A stretch of DNA of 64,000 bases from Jonesia quinghaiensis DSM 15701 (GCF_000423205.1 NZ_AUHN01000005.1:186001-250000), one strand, 5' to 3'. Positions 1 to 8,503 are shown, numbered from the stretch's first letter. Numbers and translations: made by a program. The notes: generated from the letters alone by a model not told the origin.

Positions 1-221
1 AAATCAACGCCATCGCACCGGGGTACATTCACACCGAGATGACCCAAAAACTCGTTGATGACGAACAGTTCAACTCCTGGATCCTTGGGCGCACCCCAGC
101 GCACCGGTGGGGCACCACCGATGACATTGTGGGCCCAGCGATTTGGTTGTCCTCACCCGCCTCCGCCTTCGTCAATGGTCAAGTGATCTTTGTTGACGGC
201 GGCATGACGGTGATTGTGTAA
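1..221 (+). CDS. SDR-family dehydrogenase, C-terminal part (gluconate 5-dehydrogenase-like)
   Basis: The window opens inside this gene; the reading frame is open from base 3 and 72 residues are visible. The stretch N-A-I-A-P-G-Y right at the edge is the classical SDR segment after the catalytic Tyr/Lys, and the C-terminus has the usual SDR end (S-A-F-V-N-G-Q then V-D-G-G). The Rossmann and active-site parts lie outside the window. The next gene, 13 bases downstream, is an L-idonate 5-dehydrogenase. In idonate/gluconate operons that enzyme is paired with an SDR gluconate 5-dehydrogenase (IdnO), which reduces 5-keto-gluconate, so I infer that role from context. Another SDR sugar-acid dehydrogenase (for example a 2-deoxygluconate type) cannot be excluded without the N-terminus. 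Confidence 0.85.
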   Translation, partial: INAIAPGYIHTEMTQKLVDDEQFNSWILGRTPAHRWGTTDDIVGPAIWLSSPASAFVNGQVIFVDGGMTVIV

Positions 222-234
222 CGGAGGGAAAACC

Positions 235-1269
235 ATGCCTGACACATCGCAGAACTACGGTGTTGTTGCCCACACGGCACACGACGTCCGGGTAGACGAA
301 CTCCCAACACCCACCCCACAACCTCACGAAGCGATCATCGAGATTGCATACGGCGGGATTTGCGGATCAGACCTTGGCTACTGGACAAAAGGAGCAGCCG
401 GGCAATCAATCCTGAAATCCCCGATGCTCCTTGGCCACGAAGTGTCTGGAACAGTAGTAAGCGCCGCACAAGACGGTTCCGGCCCAGCAGCCGGAACACC
501 AGTCACCGTGCACCCCGCGACCTGGAACGGTACGTGGCCAGATGGTCACAACAACCTGGCAAGTGACGGCACCTACCTGGGAAGTGCGGCCCGCCACCCG
601 CACACCGACGGTGCATTTGCTCGCTTTGTTGCCCTGCCCACGCACATGCTGCGGCCCTTGCCTCAAGGGCTGGACCTCAAAACAGCGGCTCTAGCAGAAC
701 CAGCCGCAGTTGCGTGGCATGCGGTGAACCGTGCCGGGGACCTCACCGGAAAGTCAGTACTGGTTATCGGGTCAGGGCCCATCGGTTCCCTCATTGTTGC
801 CGTTGCACGCCGGGCCGGAGCCGCGCACATTACCGCCACTGATGTACACAGCACCGCGCTCAACACGGCACAAGCAGTGGGGGCCGACGCCACACTTCTG
901 GCATCAGACAACGAAGCTATTGCCGCTGTGGCAGCAGATGTGGTGTTTGAATCCTCAGGGAATCAATTTGGGTTGGCAGCAGCTATTGCTGGTGCCAAGC
1001 CAGCAGGCACTGTTGTGTTAGTGGGGTTGTTGCCACCAGGTGACCAACCCGCACCAGTTGCTCTCGCAACAGTGAAGGAAGTCACCCTGGTGGGCTCATT
1101 CCGGTTCGTTCACGAAATCGATGATGTCATCACGGCGTTGGCTGACGGGTCGCTCCCTATTGCCCCTGTCATCACACATGTGGTTCATGCTCGTGATGCG
1201 GTCAGTGGGTTAGAACAAGCCCTCGACGCATCACAATCCTGCAAGGTGTTGCTCGACTTCACGCACTAG
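235..1269 (+). CDS. idnD: L-idonate 5-dehydrogenase-like zinc alcohol dehydrogenase
   Basis: A medium-chain dehydrogenase of 344 residues, predicted to oxidise L-idonate to 5-keto-gluconate with NAD(P)+. The start at 235 is set by a GGAGGG ribosome site at 223–228; an upstream in-frame ATG at 214 would overlap the previous gene. Catalytic-zinc ligands are visible as Cys43 (G-I-C-G-S-D), His68-Glu69 (L-G-H-E) and Glu155 (A-E-P). The nucleotide-binding motif G-S-G-P-I-G is at 179–184. The loop that in E. coli IdnD carries four structural-zinc cysteines (about 94–113 here) has no cysteine, so this enzyme probably holds only the catalytic zinc. It lies 13 bases after the SDR gene and ends in a strong bidirectional terminator, giving an idnO–idnD-like pair. 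Sorbitol/xylitol dehydrogenases are the main alternative. Confidence 0.85.
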   Translation: MPDTSQNYGVVAHTAHDVRVDELPTPTPQPHEAIIEIAYGGICGSDLGYWTKGAAGQSILKSPMLLGHEVSGTVVSAAQDGSGPAAGTPVTVHPATWNGTWPDGHNNLASDGTYLGSAARHPHTDGAFARFVALPTHMLRPLPQGLDLKTAALAEPAAVAWHAVNRAGDLTGKSVLVIGSGPIGSLIVAVARRAGAAHITATDVHSTALNTAQAVGADATLLASDNEAIAAVAADVVFESSGNQFGLAAAIAGAKPAGTVVLVGLLPPGDQPAPVALATVKEVTLVGSFRFVHEIDDVITALADGSLPIAPVITHVVHARDAVSGLEQALDASQSCKVLLDFTH

Positions 1270-1298
1270 CGAGAGGTGGGCGCCTGTAGGCGAGGGGG

Positions 1299-1339
1299 AC
1301 AAGGTGGGGTTGAGCAGCAGATGCTCAACCCCACCTTGT
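1299..1339. terminator. Bidirectional terminator between idnD and a GntR gene
   Basis: A perfect 18-bp inverted repeat (arms 1299–1316 and 1322–1339) with a 5-base loop lies between two convergent stop codons. No long T-run follows on either side, so it may act with help, but position and symmetry fit termination from both directions. Confidence 0.8.
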
Positions 1340-1352
1340 ATTGTGCGTGATT

Positions 1353-2078
1353 TTAAGCATCGGCGGGTGGGTAGATCCGTGGAACATCGCTCCATATCTG
1401 TTCGATTTCCGCGATGGTGCGCTCCACAATTTTGTCCATCGCTTCACGGGCTTCGCGCGGGCGGCGCCCCTGGATGGCGTCGGCAACATCCACATGCCAT
1501 TGCAGGGCTTCTTCGTGGGGGCGCTCGGGCATGAGACCTAACTCGGTGCGTCCTTTGAGGACTTCAGCGATGGGGATGTCGAGGTGCGCAAACATTTCGT
1601 TGCCGGACCCCACCAGCACTAACGCATGGAACTCAATGTCGAGGGCCTCAAAAGTGTGAAGATCCCCAGAACGACCAACGGTGCGCATACGGGCGGCGAT
1701 TTCCATGAGCCGCCCGCTGAGTTCATCTGGGGCGTGTTGCGCTGCTAGTGCGGCGGCCACTGGTTCCACAGCGGACCGTAACTCGGTTAATGCTCGCAGT
1801 TGTGCGCCGAGGTCGTTCTCAGCTAAACGCCAACGAATAATTTCTCGCGCGTACGGATTCCAGTGAATCCGGTCACGCACCCGCACACCCACGCTCTTCA
1901 CAGATTCGGTGAGGCCCAACAACGCCAACGAGCGTAACGCCTCACGAATCACACCACGGGACACCCCATATTCGCTTTCAAGTACCTCAGCGCGCACAAC
2001 AGCGCCCCGGGACAGTTCTCCGCGAACAATTTTGCGGCCAAGGGACTCAACAACTTGGGTGTGTAGTGACTGAGACAT
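1353..2078 (-). CDS. FadR-type GntR transcriptional regulator (gluconate/idonate)
   Basis: A 241-residue DNA-binding protein. The N-terminus (about 5–70) is a GntR winged helix with the recognition segment Y-G-V-S-R-G-V-I-R-E-A-L-R; the rest is an all-helical FCD effector domain with the metal-site type residues D-I-E-F-H and a late His. The start at 2078 (M-S-Q-S-L-H) matches where family members begin; an upstream in-frame GTG/ATG adds only non-homologous residues. It converges on the idonate dehydrogenase gene and is clearly paralogous to the GntR protein at 6480–7190 beside gnd, so both are likely repressors responding to a sugar acid. Which operator each one uses cannot be seen here, because the idn promoter is outside the window. 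Confidence 0.88.
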   Translation of the reverse strand: MSQSLHTQVVESLGRKIVRGELSRGAVVRAEVLESEYGVSRGVIREALRSLALLGLTESVKSVGVRVRDRIHWNPYAREIIRWRLAENDLGAQLRALTELRSAVEPVAAALAAQHAPDELSGRLMEIAARMRTVGRSGDLHTFEALDIEFHALVLVGSGNEMFAHLDIPIAEVLKGRTELGLMPERPHEEALQWHVDVADAIQGRRPREAREAMDKIVERTIAEIEQIWSDVPRIYPPADA

Positions 2079-2210
2079 CACTGAGAAGTTTACCGACAGA
2101 TGGCGCGAACTTTGCACATCGCCCGCGCGGCTGCTCTGAAGCGCCTACGTCGACCTCCAACTTCCCACGCCCCCACCCGATCGCTTCCGCATCCAACGTC
2201 TCCCACCCCG

Positions 2211-2325
2211 ATCGAAAGTGGGATTGTGCCCACTTTCGAAAGGGAAAGTGGGCACAATCCCACTTTCGATGTGAAGGAGAAGGGCAGGATAGGGGGGAAC
2301 GGATGGAGGGAAAAGAGAGGGGAGG
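2211..2325 (+). repeat. Palindrome with purine tail (repeat element 1, solo)
   Basis: Two perfect 27-base arms (2211–2237 and 2244–2270) enclose a 6-base loop. Each arm also contains an internal GAAAGTGGG/CCCACTTTC pair, so nested folding is possible. Directly after it, 2271–2325 is almost pure purine on this strand. The layout (long palindrome followed by a purine-rich tail) matches the two elements at 16.6–18.0 kb, although the palindrome sequence differs. It occupies most of the gap between the GntR start and the ABC-F gene. It could be a REP-like element, a terminator for transcription entering from either side, or a leader hairpin for the ABC-F gene. Bases 2079–2210 show nothing else definite. 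Confidence 0.75.
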
Positions 2326-2365
2326 CTGCACGGAGGGGCGCAGCCTTACCTGGGTCCGTGAGAAA

Positions 2366-4237
2366 ATGGACACGATGGCACACCTACTTGGCGCAGAAGC
2401 AATCCACCTCGAATTCCCGACGAAGGTCGTGTTCGACTCCGTAACGATCGGTATTAACGAAGGCGACCGCATCGGAATCGTTGGGCGTAACGGCGATGGC
2501 AAGTCGTCCTTGCTGAAAATCCTTGCCCAACGCATCGAACCCGACTCAGGGCGCGTGACCTGGCGTAATGGTGTGCACGTGGGAGTGTTGGACCAAACTG
2601 ACACCCTCGACCAAGATGACACCGTGGGGCACGCCATTGTGGGCGATGCTGCTGACCACGAGTGGGCCTCTGACCCAAAAATTCGCGATGTTCTGGCCGG
2701 TCTGGTCCCTGACCTTGAGTGGGATGCCCGTGTGGGTGACCTGTCTGGTGGGCAACGGCGCCGTGTCGCACTTGCCCGGCTACTCGCCGGTGACTGGGAT
2801 GTTATTGCCCTAGATGAGCCCACGAACCACCTCGACGTGGAGGGCATTACGTGGTTGGCGCAGCACCTGAAACGCCGGTGGCCAGCCAGCCAAGGCGGCC
2901 TGTTTGTAGTCACCCACGACCGGTGGTTCCTCGATGAGGTGTGTAACCTGACGTGGGAAGTTCACGACCGCATCATTGACCCCTTTGAGGGCGGGTACGC
3001 TGCCTACATTTTGCAGCGTGTAGAACGCGACCGTCAGGCGTCACTAGCCGAAACGAAACGCCAAAACGTTCTACGCAAAGAACTTGCCTGGTTGCGCCGC
3101 GGTGCACCAGCACGAACATCTAAACCCAAGTTCCGTATTGAAGCAGCCAACCAACTGATCGCTGATGAACCGCCCGTACGTAACCCCATTGAACTGTCTC
3201 AGATGGCCACCGCACGCCTGGGTAAAGACGTTGTGGACATCATTGATGCTGGCTTCGCCTACGGCGACAATGAGGTTCTGCGTGATGTGACCTGGCGGAT
3301 CGCGCCAGGGGAGCGCACCGGGATTCTTGGAGTGAACGGTGCCGGGAAGTCGACCCTGCTGAAACTGGTAACCGGTGAACTCAGCCCCACCATTGGGCGG
3401 GTAAAACACGGAAAAACCGTGCAGGTTGCGACACTTAACCAAGAGCTTGAAGGTTTGCGCGAGGTCGCCCAGGACCGGGTTTCAGATGTCATTGCCCGCA
3501 AACGCACCGCGTATGTCACGGGTGGCAAAGAGATGACACCGGGCCAAATGTTGGAGCGCCTGGGATTCACCACAACGCAACTATCTACCCCGGTGAAAGA
3601 CCTTTCCGGTGGTCAAAAGCGTCGCCTACAGTTTTTGTTGCTGCTCCTTGATGAACCAAACGTTCTGATCCTTGATGAGCCAACAAACGACCTTGACACT
3701 GACATGCTTGCCGCCATGGAGGACCTCCTCGACACGTGGCCTGGCACATTGCTGGTCATCTCCCACGACCGGTACTTCCTCGAGCGTGTCACTGACCAGC
3801 AGTACGCGGTCATTGACGGAAACATGCGCCACCTGCCTGGTGGCGTTGATGAGTACTTGAAGTTGTCTGCTGCTGCGGCGAAGCAGCGTGGCCCTGGCCG
3901 GGGTAAGTCTGGTGGAAAGTCAGGTAGTGCCCCGCACGATGCGCGCCTTGCTTCATCCGGGTCGGGATCTGCTGGCAACGGTGGTTCTGGTGCTAACAGT
4001 TCGGGTAACTCGGGTGCGAGTAGCGCAGAGATGCGAGCTGCGAAGAAGGAAATTAGCCGCATTGAACGGCGATTCGCGAAGATTGAAGAGCTCGAAGCGA
4101 AAGTTCACGCGGACATGGCAGCCAACGCGACTGACTATGAACGCACTGCGGCGCTGGATGCTCAACTGAAGGAACTTGCCGCTGAGCGTGAAAGCCTGGA
4201 AATGCAGTGGTTGGAAGCCTCTGAAATCGCTGGCTAA
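2366..4237 (+). CDS. ABC-F family ATPase, Uup-like
   Basis: A 623-residue soluble protein with two ABC ATPase domains and no membrane segment. Domain 1: Walker A G-R-N-G-D-G-K-S-S at 40–48, signature L-S-G-G-Q-R-R-R, Walker B ending D-E-P-T-N-H-L-D. Domain 2: G-V-N-G-A-G-K-S-T, L-S-G-G-Q-K-R-R, D-E-P-T-N-D-L-D. A Gly/Ser-rich linker then leads to a C-terminal coiled coil, the arrangement of Uup. ABC-F proteins act on the ribosome or on branched nucleic acids; Uup types are linked to ribosome rescue and precise excision, while other ABC-Fs give antibiotic protection. The start at 2366 (M-D-T-M-A-H) is chosen because homology begins just after it; an ATG at 2375 is an alternative. The same frame is open far upstream but encodes the repeat region. 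It may be induced through the hairpin at 2211–2270. Confidence 0.9.
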   Translation: MDTMAHLLGAEAIHLEFPTKVVFDSVTIGINEGDRIGIVGRNGDGKSSLLKILAQRIEPDSGRVTWRNGVHVGVLDQTDTLDQDDTVGHAIVGDAADHEWASDPKIRDVLAGLVPDLEWDARVGDLSGGQRRRVALARLLAGDWDVIALDEPTNHLDVEGITWLAQHLKRRWPASQGGLFVVTHDRWFLDEVCNLTWEVHDRIIDPFEGGYAAYILQRVERDRQASLAETKRQNVLRKELAWLRRGAPARTSKPKFRIEAANQLIADEPPVRNPIELSQMATARLGKDVVDIIDAGFAYGDNEVLRDVTWRIAPGERTGILGVNGAGKSTLLKLVTGELSPTIGRVKHGKTVQVATLNQELEGLREVAQDRVSDVIARKRTAYVTGGKEMTPGQMLERLGFTTTQLSTPVKDLSGGQKRRLQFLLLLLDEPNVLILDEPTNDLDTDMLAAMEDLLDTWPGTLLVISHDRYFLERVTDQQYAVIDGNMRHLPGGVDEYLKLSAAAAKQRGPGRGKSGGKSGSAPHDARLASSGSGSAGNGGSGANSSGNSGASSAEMRAAKKEISRIERRFAKIEELEAKVHADMAANATDYERTAALDAQLKELAAERESLEMQWLEASEIAG

Positions 4238-4336
4238 CACAGGGAATTATGGGTTACCCTGCGCTGCCACGTGACACCCTGTTGATGAGTGTTGGCGCAG
4301 TTGTTTTTGTGGTTGCGTGCGGGGTGGCGCTGTACC

Positions 4337-4837
4337 TTAGGCGAGGTTTTCGAACTGGTGCATGAGGGTTCGCAGAATGTCTGCCCCATCTTTGCGTTGC
4401 TGCGGGCTGAGGGCGTTGACCGCCCGGTGTTCGATGTCTAATAGTTGTGCCAACGCCTGATCGACGAGGCGCATCCCTGCGTCGGTGAGTTCAACGAGAA
4501 CCCCGCGCCGGTCATCGGGGGAGGGCTTACGGCGCACCAGGCCGCGACTCTCTAACCGGTCAATGCGGTTCGTCATTGTCCCTGAGGTGACCATTGTGTG
4601 TGTGACCAAGGCGCCGGGCGACAGCGTGTACGGCGCACCGGAACGGCGCAACGCCACCAGCACATCGAACTCCCACGTTTCCATGCCGTTTGCCACAAAC
4701 ACCGAACGTCGCACCCGGTCAAGGTAGCGGTCCAGGCGGCTGATGCGTGACAGCAACGCAAACGGTGACACATCAAGGTCAGGCCGTTCCCGCTCCCACG
4801 CCGCAATAATGCGGTCCACGTCATCATGCTCAGTCAT
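4337..4837 (-). CDS. MarR family transcriptional regulator
   Basis: A 166-residue winged-helix regulator. Helices around 40–60 are followed by a recognition region ending S-G-T-M-T-N-R-I-D-R-L and a wing with V-R-R-K-P-S-P-D-D-R-R-G-V-L-V-E-L-T, the hallmark D-x-R-x-G of MarR proteins. The start at 4837 (M-T-E-H-D-D) is where family homology begins. The gene converges on the ABC-F gene. The ligand is unknown; no obvious cysteine switch is present. The sequence just upstream contains a MarR-like operator, suggesting autoregulation. Confidence 0.88.
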   Translation of the reverse strand: MTEHDDVDRIIAAWERERPDLDVSPFALLSRISRLDRYLDRVRRSVFVANGMETWEFDVLVALRRSGAPYTLSPGALVTHTMVTSGTMTNRIDRLESRGLVRRKPSPDDRRGVLVELTDAGMRLVDQALAQLLDIEHRAVNALSPQQRKDGADILRTLMHQFENLA

Positions 4838-4850
4838 AACCCTGATGTTA

Positions 4851-4871
4851 CTTGATGTCGAGAATCTTGAC
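4851..4871. promoter_or_regulatory. Candidate MarR operator upstream of the MarR gene
   Basis: On the minus strand the stretch TCTCGACATCAAG, close to the start of the MarR gene, resembles the TCTTGANNTCAAGA-type palindromes recognised by many actinobacterial MarR regulators. A second CTTGA half-site lies next to it. The match is by eye only. Confidence 0.4.
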
Positions 4872-4916
4872 GCACCCCCTAGCTGGACGGTGCGTACGTG
4901 ACAGTGGACAACACAC

Positions 4917-4951
4917 AGGGCTGGCACCGGCCTGAAGCCGGTACCAGCCCT
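4917..4951 (-). terminator. Terminator of gnd
   Basis: Arms 4917–4931 and 4937–4951 pair over 15 bases with one mismatch around a CTGAA loop, 16 bases beyond the gnd stop codon. It also sits upstream of the MarR gene, which is transcribed away from it. Confidence 0.7.
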
Positions 4952-4966
4952 GACAACCCTTACGGT

Positions 4967-6412
4967 TTAGTGTGCGTCTTCTGCGATGATTTCGCTGCGG
5001 TCACCAGACCACAAAGTGTGGAAAGTGCCCTCACGGTCGGTGCGCTTGTAGGTGTGTGCACCGAAGAAGTCACGCTGCCCTTGAACCAAAGATGCTGGCA
5101 GGCGCTCGGCGCGTAACCCGTCGTAGTACGCCAGCGATGAGGAGAACGCCGGGGTTGGCAATCCGGCCTGGACGGCGGTGATAACGGTGCGGCGCCATGC
5201 CTCCTGGGTCGCTGTCACAGCGTCACGGAAGTACGGTGCGGCAAGCAACACAACGAGGTCTGGATCTTGCGCGTACGCCTCAGTGATGCGGTTGAGGAAC
5301 TGCGCACGGATGATGCAACCGCCGCGCCAGATCTTCGCGATGTCACCCTTTTTGATGTCCCAACCGTACTCTTTAGCGCCCTCAATGATGGCGTCGAACC
5401 CTTGCGAGTAGGCAACAATCTTCGATGCGTAGAGTGCTTGGCGGACATCTTCGATGAATGCGGCACGGTCATCAATGGCAACGGTTGTGCCACCGGGAAG
5501 TTCACGTGATGCAGCGCGTTGCGCTGGCTTGGAGGATAGTGCGCGGGCAAAAACAGCCTCAGCGATCCCTGAGACAGGAACACCAAGCCCGAGTGCGGTT
5601 TGCACAGTCCACACGCCGGTTCCCTTGGAACCTGCCTGGTCAAGGATGACATCAACCAGTGGAGCACCGGTGTCAGCGTCAACTTGGCGAAGAACCTCAG
5701 CGGTGATCTCGATGAGGTAGGACTCCAACTCACCGCGGTTCCACTCGTCGAACACGTCAGCGATTTCTGCCGCACCCAAACCGGCGACGTTACGGAGCAG
5801 GTCGTATGCCTCAGCGATGAGCTGCATGTCAGCGTATTCGATGCCGTTGTGGATCATCTTCACAAAGTGCCCCGCGCCGTCGCTACCAACGTGTGTGACG
5901 CAGGGTTCACCTTCAGCAATTGCGGCAATGGTGGAGAGGATGGGGCCAAGGGTCGCGTAGGACTCTTTTGTGCCGCCTGGCATGATGGAAGGGCCGTTGA
6001 GGGCGCCTTCTTCACCACCGGAAATACCGGCACCAACAAAGTGGATGCCTGTTTCACGGACAGCTTTTTCGCGGCGGATGGTGTCGGTGAACAGTGCGTT
6101 TCCGCCGTCGACAATGATGTCGCCGGGTTCGAAAACCTCCACGAGTTGGTTGATCACAGCGTCGGTCGCTCCGCCGGCTTTCACCATGATGATGGCGGTG
6201 CGAGGGCGGGCTAGTTTTTCTGCGAACTCTTGAACGGACTCAGCGACGAGGAAGCCCGCTTCGGGGTGGGCATCGGCCACAGCGTGTGCTTTGTCGACTG
6301 AGCGGTTGTAGATCGCGACGGTGTTGCCTTCGCGGGATGCGAGGTTGCGGGCGAGGTTTGACCCCATGACCGCCATGCCGACAACGCCGATGTTTGCCTG
6401 TGCTTGAGACAC
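4967..6412 (-). CDS. gnd: 6-phosphogluconate dehydrogenase, decarboxylating
   Basis: A 481-residue enzyme converting 6-phosphogluconate to ribulose 5-phosphate with CO2 release and NAD(P)H. The N-terminal Rossmann motif is G-V-V-G-M-A-V-M-G-S-N-L-A, followed by the N-R-S cofactor-specificity segment. The substrate-site signature G-I-S-G-G-E-E-G-A and the catalytic Lys segment H-F-V-K-M-I-H-N-G-I-E-Y are intact, and length is normal for the long bacterial form. The start is a GTG preceded by AAGGAG. A good -10 match TATAAT (minus strand, 6466–6471) lies between the preceding GntR gene and this one, so it may have its own promoter as well as read-through from the regulator. The neighbours show that it serves gluconate catabolism. 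Confidence 0.95.
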   Translation of the reverse strand: MSQAQANIGVVGMAVMGSNLARNLASREGNTVAIYNRSVDKAHAVADAHPEAGFLVAESVQEFAEKLARPRTAIIMVKAGGATDAVINQLVEVFEPGDIIVDGGNALFTDTIRREKAVRETGIHFVGAGISGGEEGALNGPSIMPGGTKESYATLGPILSTIAAIAEGEPCVTHVGSDGAGHFVKMIHNGIEYADMQLIAEAYDLLRNVAGLGAAEIADVFDEWNRGELESYLIEITAEVLRQVDADTGAPLVDVILDQAGSKGTGVWTVQTALGLGVPVSGIAEAVFARALSSKPAQRAASRELPGGTTVAIDDRAAFIEDVRQALYASKIVAYSQGFDAIIEGAKEYGWDIKKGDIAKIWRGGCIIRAQFLNRITEAYAQDPDLVVLLAAPYFRDAVTATQEAWRRTVITAVQAGLPTPAFSSSLAYYDGLRAERLPASLVQGQRDFFGAHTYKRTDREGTFHTLWSGDRSEIIAEDAH

Positions 6413-6479
6413 GAATGCTCCTTGTGTTCTGCCGTGAAGATGGCAACGTTCAGGTACTCGTCACCATTATAAGTCTGAT

Positions 6480-7190
6480 TTAAAGGAAGTGGCGGGGTGA
6501 GTCTTCCCAAATGGGATCGAGTTCCCGTGAGGTGCGCTGCATGATGGTTTCCATCGCCTCGCGGGCATCGGTGGCCCGCCCTTGAGCAATGGCGCGGGCC
6601 ACTTCTTCGTGGCGGGCAAGGGTGATCTCAGCGGGGTGCTCCGGCATCATGCCATGCACGGTGCGTCCTCGAATGACCTCACCAATCGCCTCATCGAGGC
6701 GGGCAAACATTTCATTACCTGAAGCCCGCAACACAGTGCGGTGAAAATCGATATCCAGGGCAGAAAACAACGTGCGGTCACCCGCTTCACCGGCAGTACG
6801 CATCGCCGCTGCCAGTTCCACAAGTGTGTCCGCAGCTTCTCGATGCGCGTGTTGCGCTGCCAAGGCAGCAGCAGCCGGTTCAACGGTTTCGCGCAGCTCT
6901 GTTAAGGAACGTAACTGCGCGCCTTGGTCAGGGCCAGCGAGCCGCCACCGCACAACAATGGGATCGAGGACGTTCCAGCGTTCCAACCCACGCACCCGAA
7001 TGCCCAAGCGCTTCACAGACTCGATAAGCCCTAACGACTGCAGCACCCTCAAAGCTTCACGGATAACAGAGCGCGACACCCCGTAACGCTGTTCAAGGTT
7101 CTCTGCGAGCATGATCGTGCCCGGGCTGATGGTGCCGTGGACAATCTCCCGGCCCAGGGAATCGACCACCCGGTCATGCAAACTCGACAT
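6480..7190 (-). CDS. FadR-type GntR transcriptional regulator upstream of gnd
   Basis: A 236-residue protein with a GntR winged helix (Y-G-V-S-R-S-V-I-R-E-A-L at about 35–46) and a helical FCD domain (D-I-D-F-H and later His residues as likely metal ligands). It resembles the protein at 1353–2078 along its whole length, including G-A-Q-L-R-x-L-T-E-L-R and E-P-x-A-A-A-L-A-A-Q-H-A. It lies 67 bases upstream of gnd in the same direction and is therefore the best candidate for a gluconate-responsive repressor of gnd. No clear Shine–Dalgarno sequence precedes the ATG at 7190 (the bases there are pyrimidine-rich), so a leaderless message or another start is possible. Confidence 0.88.
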   Translation of the reverse strand: MSSLHDRVVDSLGREIVHGTISPGTIMLAENLEQRYGVSRSVIREALRVLQSLGLIESVKRLGIRVRGLERWNVLDPIVVRWRLAGPDQGAQLRSLTELRETVEPAAAALAAQHAHREAADTLVELAAAMRTAGEAGDRTLFSALDIDFHRTVLRASGNEMFARLDEAIGEVIRGRTVHGMMPEHPAEITLARHEEVARAIAQGRATDAREAMETIMQRTSRELDPIWEDSPRHFL

Positions 7191-7199
7191 AGGAGAAGA

Positions 7200-7243
7200 C
7201 TACCGCCCACCGGCCACGGGATTCCGTGAGCGATGGGCGGTAG
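7200..7243 (-). terminator. Terminator of the ABC exporter operon
   Basis: Arms CTACCGCCCA (7200–7209) and TGGGCGGTAG (7234–7243) pair perfectly, with a smaller CACGG/CCGTG hairpin inside the loop. The element sits between the permease stop codon and the next gene on the same strand. Confidence 0.6.
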
Positions 7244-7300
7244 GGGCACAACGTGCGCAAACACACGGCCTGGACTCCGTGGTGCACGCAGGTTGAGGTA

Positions 7301-8503
7301 TCAGGCTGCCTTGAGGGCATCCTTGAGTTTGATTCGGGCGCCTGAACGTCGTACTGCGTTGGAGTAAATCTTGGAAGAGATCCACAGCAGAATCGGGATG
7401 GTGATGACTGCTGCCGCGAGAGCTGCGAACACTTCAACGGTGCTTGCCACACCGTATGCGGACCGGATCGGCATCACGATTGGTGATGTAAACGGAATGT
7501 ATGAGGCGATCGTCACCACAGGGGAGTCTGGGTCGCTTGGTGCCACGGACACGCCGATGATGTACGCCGCAATGACGATGAACATCGGAATCGGGATGAC
7601 GGAACCAAGGTCCTCTTGGCGCGAAACCAGCGCCCCAAGCGCGGCGAATACCAGTGCGTAGATGATGTAGCCGAGCAAGAACCACACCAGCACCCACGCG
7701 CCAATGGCGTTGAGGTCCAACGTGATGTCTTCGGTCAGGCCAAAGGCTGTTGCAGCCGCGACACCCGCTCCCACGTAGATTCCAACTTGCAGGAGTGAGA
7801 CCAAACCAATCCCGATCACCTTACCGGTGAGGAGTTGCCAGGGGCGCACAGAGGCGAGGAGAACCTCAACAACTCGAGATGACTTCTCTTCAACAACACC
7901 TTGCGCAACGGACATGCCGCCACCAAAGATTCCGAGGTACAGCAAGAACCCGACAATAAACCCGACGAGGATCTGTGATCCGTCGATTTCTGCAGGTGGG
8001 TCTAGTGATTCAAAAGGAACCTCAGTGAGTGAGTACACGCTGTTGATGTCGTCTGGAGACACCCCAGCTGACTGCGCCAACTCGCTGATTTTGGTTTGCT
8101 GGATCACACTCGCGAGAGCAGTGTTGAGGTCGGAATCTACGCTCTCATTAACGACCGCTGTGATATCTGAGCCACTGCCGGTAATCAGTGCACTGATCTC
8201 ACCGTCACTGACTGCGGTGCGGCCTTGTGCTTCATCTGAGTAGGTTGTGACATCAACGGTGATGCCTTGCGATTCAAGAACTGACTGTGTTGCTTGACCA
8301 ACCTCTTCCGTGCTGGAGGTTACGCCGTACTCGATGGATTGTTCTTGGTTTCCAAAGAAGTTTGCTGCAAACAACCCACCAACAATGAGCACCACCATAA
8401 CGAGCGTGCTAATGATCATGGCTTTGTTCCGCAGGTGAACGCGAAGTTCACGCCCTGCAACAAGGCGGATCGCGGTGAGCGAGGACAGTTGTGTGGATTG
8501 CAT
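7301..8503 (-). CDS. ABC-2 type transporter permease (NatB-like)
   Basis: A 400-residue membrane protein: an N-terminal membrane segment (about 27–50), a large extracellular domain (about 51–175, Ser/Asp-rich) and five to six membrane segments in the second half. This is the NatB/YhaP layout of ABC-2 exporters. The conserved R-E-x-x-x-x-x-R-N-K-A start and the E-K-S-S-R-V-V-E-V-L-L-A-S-V segment support the family. Its start overlaps the stop of the ATPase gene, so the two are translationally coupled and form one exporter. NatAB exports Na+ in Bacillus, but related pairs export drugs or peptides, and the substrate here is unknown. Confidence 0.88.
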   Translation of the reverse strand: MQSTQLSSLTAIRLVAGRELRVHLRNKAMIISTLVMVVLIVGGLFAANFFGNQEQSIEYGVTSSTEEVGQATQSVLESQGITVDVTTYSDEAQGRTAVSDGEISALITGSGSDITAVVNESVDSDLNTALASVIQQTKISELAQSAGVSPDDINSVYSLTEVPFESLDPPAEIDGSQILVGFIVGFLLYLGIFGGGMSVAQGVVEEKSSRVVEVLLASVRPWQLLTGKVIGIGLVSLLQVGIYVGAGVAAATAFGLTEDITLDLNAIGAWVLVWFLLGYIIYALVFAALGALVSRQEDLGSVIPIPMFIVIAAYIIGVSVAPSDPDSPVVTIASYIPFTSPIVMPIRSAYGVASTVEVFAALAAAVITIPILLWISSKIYSNAVRRSGARIKLKDALKAA

